From contig NC_045141.1 of NCBI RefSeq assembly GCF_008831285.2, positions 21,510,848 to 21,574,847 on the forward strand: DNA of 64,000 nucleotides, in the 5' to 3' direction. This stretch comes from Nymphaea colorata. Taxonomy: Eukaryota > Streptophyta > Magnoliopsida > Nymphaeales > Nymphaeaceae. The position numbers were made by a program, and so were the translations under genes. Shown here one piece after another: positions 21,134 through 34,400 of this stretch. Under the pieces are notes generated by a model. The model did not search any database, had not been told where the DNA came from, and worked only from the letters and a program-made list of their open reading frames with translations. How positions within the stretch are numbered: the first letter of the stretch is position 1; each line of letters opens with the position of its first letter.

Positions 21134-24100
21134 ATGAACTGCATTGCTGGAAGAACAAGAAGCCAAATGTCTGGATGGCGGAAAATTCTTCCTCCTGTAA
21201 GAGCTCTTCCACATTTTCTTTTTCTGTATAAAAGGTGGTTTTAAGCTTCAGTTTGTTCTTCATGATTAAGATTTTCCTTTCCTTTTTTTTTTGGGTCTTT
21301 TGAGGTTGTGGATTGTTCAAGAAGGAAGCATGCAGAAGTTCCCCATTGCTCAAGTAGTAGAAAAGGCAAGAGAGCAAAAGAAGTCATTCTCTTGAGCGAA
21401 GAGGAAGAGGGCAGTGATCATGTAGAGAAGCTCAAGACAAGAAAGCGGAGTTCGAATGTGCAGAAAGGTAAGACAGTGGAGGATGACAATGATGTTGAAA
21501 TGAGAAAGTTTGCAAGGAAAAAGGAGTGTTCAAGTTCATGGAAAGGGAAGGAACAATCAGACGCATCTTCCAGGGGTTCTCAAAGGTTATGGAGGACAAA
21601 AATGAAATGTAGGAAGCTAGGGATCACAATTTGCTCCTCTATTAATGGAAATGGTGAGAAGAAGGGAGCAATTGAGCTCATGAGCAGTGAGGATGATAAT
21701 GAGGATTCAACTGAAGTGGAGAAGCTTGTAAGAAGGCCAGTCATCCAAGCAAGGAAAGTTAAAAAAATAGCTTCAAGGAATTCCAATAGGGTGGCCAGAA
21801 GGAGAGAGAAAGCTTCGAAGAAATTGAATTGTGTGAAGAAGAAGCGGAGTTTGCAATGGAACGAGGATGAAGATGAAGAATCAATTTCTACAAGTGATGA
21901 TGTGGAGGAGAGTGTCACTGATGATGATTATAATGATGATGATGATGAGGATGTTAACTTGAAGGAAAGGTCAACTTCACCTTTGAGAAGCTACCAAGAA
22001 GGAATGCACTCAAACGTCATGAAAGCAGGAAGTCTTCATTTTTTCCTAAACGAGGAAGAAAAAGTATTTGTTGATCTAGTCAACAGTGACAATGATGATA
22101 ATACTAAGCAGTTGAAGACAAAAGAGCAGAAAACTAAGGACTCTTTAGGATTGGAAGCTGGAATCGCAAATAAGAATAGATCAATAGGGCAGAAAGTTGA
22201 GGAGGAAGAAACTCAAAGTCTGAGTTTTGATAGTGAAGAAGAAGAAGGAGGAGGAGGAGGAGAAGAAGATGAAGATACTGATGACATTGAGGATGATGAC
22301 GAGGATGATGACTATAATGTTGATGATGACTGGTACGATTCTGAAGAAGACGATGAAGAGAATCAGGAGGAATATGAGGAAGAGATACAAGTAGAGGAGC
22401 AAAGCAGAAGTTTGAAACAAACAGAGGTTGTAATGAGAGAACTTAGAGAAGAAAACATCATCTTAAAGAATGAGAACAATATACTCCGAAGCAGGTTGAA
22501 GCAAGACGGTTGCAAGAAACATGGGAGACAGTATAACACTCTTGTCAACAAAACAAGGTCCCATATGGAAAAAACTCCCAAGAGAAGACCTAGAACTCCT
22601 TATTCAGAAGATGGTCGCACTGAAGAGGGGATAATAAAAGAAGACAGAGACACTTTTACTAAAATAGAAGCTAATGATCATGATCAGAGTACTAATGTTG
22701 CTGATATTGATGATGGCTATGATGATGATGTCGGTGATGTTAAAGGTGTTGCAGGTAGTGCTGAAAAACGAGCCAAACAAGAGGTTAAGAAGATCCCTGG
22801 AGATCAGAAACTTTATGACAAGGCTGAGTTGAACATTGAGAAAAGGGGCAACAAGACCTCTGGACAACCTATACATGATCATTTGGACGACCAAGATACC
22901 AATGATTATGGTAATTCTACCGATGGCAATAGTTGTGCTGCTAGTACAGAGAAAATATACAAGAAAAAAAAGAACAAACGGATGGAGCTTTCACTCTTTG
23001 ATCTTCTTATGGACACAATTAATGAAAAGAGGGACATTTTACCCGATGATGTGAAGACCTGTGAAGAAAAAATTCCAATCAAAATAAAGTTGCCTTTGCG
23101 GTGGTCATCTAGCGAATCAGAGCGTGAGAAATCAGATTCTGAAGGAGAACTAGATGACCTTTGGAATGAACTAAATTTCGTCCTCAGACTGAATGAGATC
23201 GGTTGTCCTGATTGGCATGAGACACAGGTGGGAAAGATCAAATAATTCTGGTTCCAACTTTCCAATAAGGACACTGAGTATACTTTCGTGATCAATTGAT
23301 GTCTCGCTTATGATTAGCCTACTGCTTTATCATCTCATAAGAAGTTCAAAATTCGCTACATTTATCAATACTTTTATTAGTTTATAGCAAACGGTAACTA
23401 AGATTTTACAGAAATTATTAAAGCAGGTAAACTCTAGGCAAAAACAATACAAGCATGTTGATCCAAATGAACCAACTCTCTCTACTTTGAGGCACATTTA
23501 ATGAATCTCATATATATACTTTTTATTATGCACATTTAGCCTATAAATATGTATATCTCTTTTCTAAAATCCTTAATTATATCTGCATTTACAACATGAC
23601 GTTATGATCCCTTTACATGCATAAATGCAGATGCAAGATTAAGTAGATAATATTACACTTTTACATATTTAGATTGCATTGAAAGGTAATCTCAATCTCA
23701 AGTTTATAATTCTTGGTATTTGTGATATAGGAAACCTTTTATCTGGTTTTGGTATGTAACCTCAAAATGCTGTCATTTTCAAGAAAGTCTTTTATAACAC
23801 ATTGTTTTGATCTCTTCCAGGCTCCTTTGATTTTCTTCACTAGAAGTAACAACACAACATGAATCTTACATGCTTCTTTTTGTGTGTTCAGCATGAATCG
23901 AACACAAACATGACTCAATCTCCAGTTACCTGTCAGCATCAATTCCTTCTTGATGAACAAATTGGCATTGTGTGCAAAGTCTGCAATTATGTGAAGTTGG
24001 AAATTAAGTACACAATGCCACCAATGGTATGTAATGTAAGAAGCACATGATTATTTTGTTAGCAAGTAGGTACCATTGATTAGATTTTCTTAGCCTTTCA

Positions 24101-26077
24101 AATTAAAGTTTGTAGACATATGATTCATTTCTTCATGGCTTATGCTATTAGATTAAGCGTATGAATGGAAAATCAGGCAAGAGGATTTCACGTGAAGGAG
24201 AGGAAATTTCAGAGGTTGATGATGAGGGGTTCAAATGTCAAGAATTCAGCACCCAAGGCTGCAATTCAAAAACTTTCTCCGATGGAACTGTATGGGACCT
24301 CATTCCTGACCTGAAAGAAAAAATGTTCCAGCATCAGAAAGAAGGGTTTGAGTTTATTTGGAAAACTTTGGGAGGTGGTATTGCTATTAAGGATTTGAAG
24401 TCCACTGGTTCAGATGATATAGGTGGTTGTCTGATTTCACATGCTCCAGGTACTGGAAAGACATTATTGACCATAGCATTTCTCCGGTCATTCCTTCTTC
24501 TTTTTGATGATTATAGACCAATGATTGTTGCTCCACTTATCTTACTATCTACTTGGGAAAATGAATTCAAAAAATGGGGAATTGGGGTGCCATTTCATAT
24601 TCTCAATCGAAATGACTTCTCAGGGAAGGAAAATGGTTCAGTGTTGGAGATATTTTCGAAAAACCAATCAAGGTTGGGGAATGGAAGAAAACAGAATTTG
24701 CGGCGTATGGTAAAAATTTTTTCCTGGATTCGTGACAAAAGTATTCTTGGAATCAGTTATCACCTGTTTGGAAAGCTGACTGCAGAAAAGCAGCATGGCA
24801 GAGAGGGCGAATCAATAAGGAATTTACTTCTGGAGTATCCAGGTTTGCTGGTGCTTGATGAAGGGCATATTGCTAGAAACAAGCACAGTAAACTCTGGCA
24901 ATGCCTTAAACAGGTTAAGACACAGCGGCGTATCATGCTATCTGGGACTCCATTCCAGAACAACTTTGATCAGCTTTTCAGCACTCTGTATTTGATTAGA
25001 CCAAATTTTGCAGAAGGCATTTTTGAGAGATTTGAGGACCACCCGAGCTGTTTAGATGACCAAGCTGATGAAGAGTACCTCTTACATGAGAAAAATGAGA
25101 GAGTACTTCGACGTAGTTTTGCAACCTTTTCAGTAGGCATAGAACCAGAGGAAACTAGTTCGCAGTTAAAAGAGCTGAGGTCAATCATTGATCCTTTCAT
25201 CCATGTCCACGAAGGAACCATCCATGAGCTTCCTGGCTTGTTAGATTATTTTGTTTATCTATATCCCTCTCCTCTACAGAGGTGCCTTCTAGATAAGCTA
25301 ACTGATCGTACCAACTTCGATTACGATCATAAAGTGTCTTGCATTTGTGTCCACCCATCCCTTCTTCTAAGAAGGTCTTCTCAAAAAGATAATGAGAAAG
25401 ATCGAGCAATCATCCAAGAGCATATGTTGGATCTATCAAAGGAACAAATCCATGATGGAGTTAAAGTAAGATTTGTCATTGAGCTTGTTCAGCTTTGTGA
25501 AGCGATAAATGAGAAAATTTTGGTGTTTAGTCAATTTATTGACCCTCTCGTCATCATAAAAAGACATCTAATTTCTTTCTTTGGTTGGACTGATGGACGG
25601 GAGGTCCTACAGCTTGATGGAAGCATTATTGATCAGAAGCAGCGGCAGTCACTAATTCATACTTTTAATGATATGTCAAAGGAGGTGAAGGTGCTACTTG
25701 TTTCAACAAGGGTATGTGCTGAAGGAATTGATCTGACCGGGGCTTCGAGGGTGGTTTTGCTTGATCTTGTTTGGAATCCTTCAGTGCGAAAGCAAGCTAT
25801 CAGCCGAGCTTATAGGATTGGACAACAAAAGGTTGTGTATGCTTACAACCTGATAGCATCATCTACTTTGGAGGAAAAGAAGTACAACATACAGGATATA
25901 AAGGATAAATTCAGCCAACTAGTGTTTTCAGTATCTGCAAAGAACTGTACTGGTTCTAGGCTGGTAGACATGATGGATAATTACGAAGATAAGGTTCTGA
26001 TTGAACTGATTAAGCGAGACCAGAATGCTAGTTTGTTTCAGAGAGTAATTGAACTCAAGTGTGGCCGAGGGCAATGA
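21134..26077 (+). CDS. SNF2 chromatin protein of the CLASSY 3/4 type
   Basis: Four coding exons, all phase 0: 21134-21196, 21305-23227, 23892-24026, 24152-26077, about 1348 aa. Exon 1 encodes a short RTRS-containing start. Exon 2 encodes a long disordered, strongly acidic region with Asp/Glu runs and a short coiled coil (REENIILKNENNILRSRL). Exon 3 has CQHQFLLDEQIG and CKVC, a likely metal-binding element next to the ATPase, as in this family. Exon 4 holds the whole SNF2 motor: Walker A APGTGKT (about residue 805), box II DEGH (about 943), LSGTPFQNN, then the C lobe with LDGSI, STRVCAEGIDL and SRAYRIGQQ. CLASSY proteins act in the nucleus with Pol IV to start siRNA production in RNA-directed DNA methylation. 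The acidic N-terminus and short exon structure favour CLASSY 3/4 over 1/2 or DRD1. Motor motifs look intact. The subgroup is my inference. Confidence 0.88.
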
Positions 26078-26167
26078 ACTCTATCAAAGGTTGTTACTCT
26101 CTGCTTATTTCAGCTTTTAGATTCCCTTCAGTTCTTTAACTTTTTCTATGCCAAAACAAGATGAAGT

Positions 26168-26173
26168 AATAAA
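26168..26173 (+). terminator. Possible polyadenylation signal of the CLASSY-like gene
   Basis: A canonical AATAAA 91 bases after the stop codon. Cleavage would be expected shortly after it. Confidence 0.5.
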
Positions 26174-29100
26174 ATCCATATTTACTGTTCCCATCTCTGC
26201 CTCAAAGCTTGCAGGCATTGCCCCCATCATTTTTTCCCTAGTCCTGATGGAATCAAAATGTGCAGACAGGTTGTCTCTTCTCCTCTATTCTCCTTCAAAG
26301 TTATTGCTACAATTTCCCATCTGATCTTATTTACTTTTTTTTTATTTCTCTGCTATTTTATTTTCCAGACTTGTAACTTTAAGGTGCTGCAAGCCTGCAA
26401 GTAAGGAACTCAAGCTTCCCTCCATGACAAGCACTTGATTCTTAAAATTCTTTAACGAATGTAAACATTTTTTGTTGCAATGCTAGATTTTCATGTTGAT
26501 TTCACAATTAAGCGCAAGTTGAAATTCGGTATCATCTATTTCATAGAATCATTAAAATGATGATCTATAGAGATTGATCATAAACTGCGGAGATGTATGG
26601 ACCACAGAATCAGACATAATTATGCTTTGTATGGTTTTGCTTTCTTTCGCTTTTATGTTTATTTTTCAGAAATTGTAGTTTCTTATTCATAAATTCTACC
26701 CCTATATACAAAATACTGTTATTTGTCTATCGGCATTTTGCATGCCTCGAAAAATAGCTTCCATGTTTACGCTGCTTTCCCTCTCAGGGTTTCTTTCTCA
26801 TAGTTCTACCTCTTAAGTTCATCTATATGTTCTTATCATTTACTTTTCCCTTTTTACCATAGAAGTGGTGCTTCTTGTCTAGTCCTTTTAGTTCTCATTT
26901 CTGGTGATGCTTTCATCTTTGAATAGCTTTATGGGTACTTTGATATAAGATCATCATTTTCTTATGAGATAAATCTGGACTACTTTTCGAACTTAGATAG
27001 AAGTCGCTTGTCTAAATGTCAGTGAACAAAAATTTAATTTGAAGAATCCTTGGGATGTTTGTTGAATTTGATAGATTATGGTTATTGATTCCATGGGTAC
27101 TAGGAGGGGTATTGCACGTGGTTTACTTTTCTTGGGGAAACTAGAGAACTTTCTAGTTTGTCAAAATTAGGGTAATCTTATAATTGATTGCTTTGCCAAA
27201 AGCCCACTATTTGGCTTTTAATGCATGGCTGAGTGATTTCTTCACAGCAAGGTGAACATGAATAGATTTGCAGTTGGATACTAAGGGAAATCCTCTTAAA
27301 ACCAATGATTGAGCATCTTTCATCCATTTTTAATCCTTTATAAATGGTTCCTTTATAAGGACAACCATTTTATGAGCAGTTGACGGTCTCTGCCAACATA
27401 GCTCAGTATTTGTTGACATCAAGTTTGTTTTTCAAAGCTTAACAGAAAAGTAGAATCATTTTCTACAAATTAGTATAAGGCAGGGATTACTTTGTAGTAT
27501 ACTTCGAAAAGGCAAGACTGCATAAAACCTTTAAAAAGTTGCAGCTCTGTTCTTAAACTATCTGCAGAGGTGCAATATTGTCGTTTGTTGCTTATATTAG
27601 AAAAATCTACCTCTACTTTATTGTGGCTTTTGATTGGATGACTGTCATAGAAGACAGTAACTATTGACCAATTTAAGTTTATGGACAAAATTTTCTTTTT
27701 CACACTTTGTGTTTCATGTGATCAGCAGAAAGTTAAACATTCCATGTAAATGTTGAAGTATTATACTTAAAGATGTTCACTTGTTATACAGGGAGCAGGA
27801 GGAGCGGTATCAAGAAAGATGAAGATTGGTTCACCTTTCTTCCACGGGCTTGGCTTCTAATTCAGTTGCAGAACAACTCACCAATCCAAACCTTTGTGAA
27901 TCACATTATAATTTCTGGTATGACCTCAGTAATCAGGTTTGGGCTTCCCATTAACATCCCTAATGACTAACCAATTGTCTTTATTTAAAAAACTTATGGT
28001 CGAAGGGTCGAACCTCATGGCTGTAGTAGAGTGTACCCCAAACCCTTATTCATAGGTTGGGGCGTTAACCGGTTGGATCTGTTCTTACCAACTCTGACTT
28101 AAACGTGTCTGATTGATTCAGATTCAGGGCCAAACTCAGTTCTAAAACAAACCTGTTACAGTTATTAATATTTTTTTTTGTTATGGTTTCTTATATTTTT
28201 TAAAACTAGAACTCAGATTCGCGTCAGTATTTAGATTCAATCGTGGCGAAGCAGGTTACGTGCACACCCCAGGCACAGCCGCACAGGGGTGTGTTATAAC
28301 TAAAATGCCCTTGTTAAAACAAAAAAGGGGACTTTTAAAATGATTAAAAGGGAATAATAAGAATATTAAAAAACTAAAAAAGTACATAACTTTATAAAAA
28401 TTTTCTCAAATGCCTCCACATCCTTTTATTTTTTATGCATATTTGTTGCGTGCACACATATGCACATACTCAATCTCAATTCATGAGTTTGTTCTTCTAC
28501 TCCTTCATGTGTATCTTGTTGGTTTGTTTCATCTTCAACTATAAGAAATAATTTGGCTATATAGAGACAGTTAATACGTGAGCGAGAAACAAGCGGAAGA
28601 TTTTGCTTGCACGTGCTCAGCCATGCCCTTTTTCTTGGGAACACATCAAGAGAAAACGCTTCATCATCGGCCACATGTCACAGACGCCCAAACCATTTAG
28701 AGAAAAGGGAGTACTTTTCACTTTACATCAAAGGACACTCTCGTTCATGGTTTTGAACGCATGATTTTGACTGTTTGGTGAGGGGAGATACTTCAAAGTA
28801 GCTGATTTCTTGTTTCGATTATCGGGATCTAGAGCTGTTTAGAGATCTGAGTCGGAGCTGGACACCCGTCAACTAAGCATTGCACAATGCCAATTGTTTA
28901 TGGTTCAGTGAAGTAGCCACCCATAAGAATCAAACTGACGACCGACCTTTCCAGTTCCACCATGTCAGAGGGCTTCTATCATTTTGGTGACTTCCTCAAG
29001 CAATTTGATCAAACACAATGTGGGGATTATCCATCTTTAACTTTGCTACACTCAACGTTGAATCCAATTCTTCAATTTGCTTTAGTGATGCATAAAATGT

Positions 29101-30999
29101 ATGTATTCAAACTCTTTGCAACCCTATACCTTTCAAACACTTCTCTAATTTGTTTAAGAAAACTAATTGAATCGCTGTTTGTTTGATAAGAAGAAAACAT
29201 TTATTGGAAAGAGACCTGGTCGCACTGGTTTAACTTGTTTCTGCAAAAATGCCGCGATTAAGCTTGAGCCCATAATCAGCTCATATAATGATCGGCAACC
29301 TTTATACTTGTGCTAACTTTGGATTAAACTTTCTCGTGCTTTGATGAATGTACCTTTCTTTTCTGTTTTGCATGTCTTTCTCTGAACACATTTGAGTTAG
29401 TTGAGACAATGATGCCACCACAGATGTGCCAATGATCTCGTTTGTAGATTATTTGGTATCTTGACCATTTCAAAGTTCAAACCATACATCGGATGCCCAA
29501 CAAATATGCCATTTTAGTTGGGAGCATGACGATAGTATGGATGGAAATGGGTCTATAATATTTACATCAAATTTGTATTAATATAAGATTCAAATTCATC
29601 TTAATCTGCTTGCAATATGTTTAGTTGACTTATATCAGATCCATTCCACTTCATATACCTCCAAGTTTTGTGTATCTTTTACTTAAAAAAAAAAGAATTA
29701 AAACTCCTAGTCAGTTCAGATGTAGCAATTACGGTATCTGACTTTCTAGATGTTGGTTCATTTGATTCGGAATCTAATTTTAGATTTAGAAATTAGATTA
29801 AGATACCATTTAGATCTAATTATATGGATTCCGAAGTAAAGGAGTTGCATGTTTGTCATTTTGACCAAGTCCTTTCCAGGCAGGTGTAAATGGTAGTTGA
29901 TCAATTTGCAGGAGCAGACAGAATGGATGCAGAAACAGATCATGGCAATTCTCAATCCACAATTAGAAATGCCAACAATTAATTATGGTCTAATTCTGTA
30001 ACCAGATCATCAGCTTCCGATGTAATGCAATTGAATCCAGAAGCAGAAAGCTTGAAGCAACAACTTCTTTGAAAAATAAAAGGGCCATAGCTTTTTGTTT
30101 TTTTACGACGGAAAAAATTATTCATGAGGTGAGGGAACTGATTGCGCCAGTTTAACCTCTTAGAGGGCGTTTGATGGAACGTTCCGCCTCGCAAAATGGA
30201 CACCTGTATCAACGGCTGTTTGATAGAAACGAGAACGCCTCAAACGCGGAACGTCTTTCCTGCCAATTTGACTGCACAACAAGAAAAGAAACTGATGCAT
30301 TGGGAACAATCTTTTCCTTGAGCACAGAACAAAAATGGATCAAAAACTGAAATCTGCAATTGTAAACTGAAACAAGCTAAAATAGTGGCTCTTACCACGT
30401 TTGATAAAGAAGATCTTCACAAAAGATATGCTCATAAATCTCACATCAATTCTCAAGAAAAGTAGGAATCATGGTGCCGTCCAAGGTTGATCTGGGCATC
30501 GTCATTTAACGATGCAACTGTTCTTATTACGAGAAGAAACTGAAACTGTAAAAGAATCAAACCACTTAATAAGTTTCTGCTTTCTTGAAAGGCAATCTTC
30601 AAAATGAACTCCAACCACCGTGCTTTACGAAGGCAGATTTATTAAGTTGGCCTTCACTTTTGTTGTGGTTTATATTGAACAACCTTGAATGGATCTTTGT
30701 ATCGTATTGAAATTTATTCAAAATTGATACGAGTTACATCAATCTTAGACCAATAATACAAACTTAAAGACCAACCTTGTAAAAAATATCGTGGGCATTT
30801 CAAGATAATATGATTTGAATTAATTTTTTTATAACTATAATTGGTTTCAATTTATTTGCTCCAATCGAAAAAAAGTAGAAACTAAATCAGTGAACCAGAA
30901 ACAAATGATGAGGGCAATATTGTCATTTTATTGTAAATACCGGGGGTTAGAGTTAGAGATTACCCGGCCTTTCTGTTTTCTAATGAAAACCTAACTTTT
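26174..30999. other. Intergenic stretch between CLASSY-like gene and eIF4G
   Basis: No gene recognised. The DNA is AT-rich, with short open frames (27470-27703, 27773-27970, 28426-28674) that have no protein features. A segment at about 30169-30265 (gagggcgtttgatggaacg, later caaacgcggaacg) looks like a decayed miniature transposon end. Degenerate hAT-type motifs occur at 29530-29850. Spliced 3' UTR of the upstream gene could extend into the first part. Confidence 0.5.
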
Positions 31000-31475
31000 T
31001 GACCGACTGCTCTGTTTCGACCCCATTTCTCTCTCTCTCTTCGTATATTTGTATTTTTATCTCTGCCCTTCTCACTCTTCACACACGCACTCTCTCCCTC
31101 TTTTCTTCTTCTTCTTCTCTCTCTCTCCCACAATGCCTTCGTCGTCGACCGCCTGATTCATCCACGTCATGATTCCCGCCTATTAGACGGACACCTCTCT
31201 GTTCTCTCTCTCTCTTTCAGAGGTGAGGCAATCGAAATCTATCTGCATTCTTCCGTTTCCCGAACTTTCTATTCTAATAACAACGATTTCCGATCTTGCG
31301 CGGAAAACGCACGCCGCGGTTTCTAGGGTTTCCCCTCCCTGCGGTCGTTTCCTGCTTGGTTCTCGCGTGTTTGGTTGGAATTGAGGGGGGACCCGTCGGG
31401 TGTTTTTGGTTGCAGACTCGAGGAATCGAGAAGGTGGTAGGTGACACCCGAATTTGAAAGAGCCGCTCCGGATTT
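31000..31475 (+). promoter_or_regulatory. eIF4G leader with pyrimidine tracts and a possible leader intron
   Basis: Several (CT)n/(TTC)n tracts at 31027-31220 mark a typical plant leader. A donor AGAG|gtgagg at 31222/31223 and an acceptor ttggttgcag ending at 31415 would remove a 193-base intron and leave a 60-base stretch before the ATG. This is a proposal only. Confidence 0.45.
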
Positions 31476-34400
31476 ATGTCCCTCAATCAATCTAGAGTGG
31501 AAAGAGCCGAGCAGCACACCCGCAAATCTGGAAGATCTAGTGGACCTGGGCATCAGAGGGGCTTCCACAACGCCAACGCGGTAAAGAGTGGCGCCGCCGG
31601 CGCGGGCTCTTCCGCCCCCCCTCCTCCATCTTCCTCCAGTTCTTCGTCGTCATCGGCAAGCGCCAACAGGAGGTTCCTCTCTTCCTCCGGTCTTTTTCTG
31701 AATTTGGGTCCGACGGAAACTTGGGTATTGTTTTTGATGGTCGCCTCGATGGGTCTGCGTATCTTCTGTGGTTGTGAAATCGCCGTCTACGAATTTCTCT
31801 CTTGCTTCTCTGTTAGGCGATGGTTGATATTGGATTTAGGGTTTGGTGGGTTTTCATTGCTTGTGACGGTTATAGAACTCATTTTACATATGTTACTAGT
31901 TGGAGGACATCGTATCTAGGGCTTTTACCCCTGCTTGATGTTGGTTTTTTATGTTTTACCAGTTATGTAATTTGTGGTTAAATTCAGTGGCTGCTGATGT
32001 GATGATTTCGTGTCTACTTGTATGTAATTTGCTAAAATGGTTTCTTTTGCTTCTCTGCTTTTAACGTTATTGGTGTATCATGTTGAAGTCGGTCAAATTG
32101 GTTGTCAGTCCTTGCAGCTGTTATCATGCATGAAGAGAAATTTCTTTCTTTTTCTTGTGGATTGATGCCCTTTTTCTCGCTTTCATGTTTATTTTTGGTT
32201 TTTACTTCAATTACCTTCCCCTTGGAAAAATTCTCATGGAGAAATTTCTTTATTTTTCTTGTGGATCGATGCGCTTTTTCTCGCTATCATGTTTATTTCT
32301 GGTTTTTACTTCAATTACCTCCCCCTTGGAAAAGTTCTCATGGGATGACAGAAAAAGACTGGAACTTTTCAGTAAGCAATCACGTTAAAAAGACTTAGTT
32401 ATTTTCATGAATTTGCCTTCATGCAACCACAACATGACAACTTGCGGTTACGGTCTTAATGCTACCTCTTCGGTGTAGGCATTTTCAATGTTCTGATTTC
32501 TGAAGCAATTTTTTATTTAGGTTATTTGATCACCTTCCTCCTGTCGGTTGATGAAGACAAATTCTCTGGTGACCAGCAAAGGAATCAGCACTATTATGTT
32601 TTTTTTTTTTTTTTTAATTTAAATTTTCTCCCTGTCCGTTTTATACTTCCTGTTCCTGCTAAGATCCTTCATTTTAATGTTATAAGTAGCTTGTCTGCAG
32701 GATGCTTCTGCAATGGAACTCTTCACAATCTAAAATTAGTTGAAGTACCAGTTTACTTGAATTTTGACTTTTAATGTAGCTTGACTTATCCAGTTTAGTA
32801 TCTACTTTTCTATTATGCATGGTGGCACATACCCTTTCCACATTTGTAGACATGCATTCTGCCATAATGAATTAGAAAGTTAATGGTGCAAAATTATTGG
32901 AGCTACTTTTTCCTTTCCGGAGGCTTTATTTGTCTGGATCGCTTGTCATTTGTTTTCATTCCTGTGAATAGATACATAAATTTCTGGTCTAACCAGACTG
33001 ATATTGTGCGATTCCATGCTTGTTTTTACATTTAGTCGTTTATTTGTTTGTGTTTTCATTTGGTTGCTAACTAAGATATCATTTGTTACAGTTTTAAAAA
33101 GAGTAATGGACAAGGAGGGCAGTCAAGGGTGAGCAACATTGCAACAAATTCTGAAGCGAATATAAGCCGTGGATTGCAGAATGGAACACTCCTGCATAAC
33201 CAGAAACCTGTGGTTCCTTTGCCTGGTATTTGTTTTATTGCACTATCAAGTTGGAACCGTTATTCTCTTCTCTAGTAATGTGGCTTTCTGTTCATCACCA
33301 TGGGGCCGTGATCACTTTCCTTTGTAATCACTCGCAAACATGTATTAGTGTTGTGTGGATGGGTCTCATGAAGTGACATTGCAGGACCCTCTGGAATGGC
33401 AAACCCTGATGTCACTAAGCAGGTCGATCACTCTCATCCAAAAAATGCACAACCTCCTAGGGTTCCTACTTCTCATTCTGGTGCTGCTTCATCAGAATCA
33501 ACATCAATAGCTTCTCCATCAGGTTCAATTCAAGGCACTGAAACATTTTTTTTTCATTTTTATTTTTGTGTTATGTAGTAAATATTTTCAGATAACTTGA
33601 TAGTGATTCTCTCTCTCCTGCGCTATTACATTATGTGTTATTATATTCTTAAGCATGTAGAACAGATTGTATGATCTATTCCTTTGAATAGTCAATCGGG
33701 GGGCATTGTTGATTAAAGTTAAGGTGTTATAGAACCTAGATATTGTTGAAGGAATTTTCAAATTTTGACTTTATTCTCAATTATTTTTTTGAAAACTCAA
33801 GTCATAAAGCATGTTCAGTTTGATTTGATTTGTGTAACCATGGTAATACAATCAATTTTGGACTGTCTATGCTGACATGCAACATGCGGGCTTGGTGATC
33901 TTTGTCTTTCTTATTTGGTATTCTCCATTTGGTGGATGTGCTTTTAGGTTTGCAAGTCTCATGTACAATCCAGAAATCTTCCATGAAAATTGCATGATCT
34001 CATGGTCTTCGTGGAGTCATACTGTCCTTGAGGGGCGTAGATGATTCGGATCCTGTAAACTGTCATGTAGCTTTCTGTTTTGTTTTGTGAAAGCTGGTTG
34101 TAAGGTAGGTTACCTGGATTAAGGTTCGTTACACAATCTGATGTCCTGTGCTTGATTTGTGTGCACCGCATTACTTTGCTGCATCAATTTTAGCATATCA
34201 TTACAATTTTGATACCATCAAAGTTTGAAATTATCTTGACATTCATTGCAAAAATAGTTCAAAATATCATTTAAGATAATTGGAATAATATTGTCATATC
34301 AGCATGATAATAAGATATATTTTTTTCCTTTTAGAAAAATATGCTGTTCACATCTATAAATTTTATGTATATATTATATATTTCTTTGAGAATTTGAATG

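Noticed and set aside
22181-23295. Minus-strand ORFs opposite the CLASSY-like exon 2
   Set aside because: They are antisense shadows of acidic codons (gat/gaa read as atc/ttc) and the plus frame has the conserved protein.
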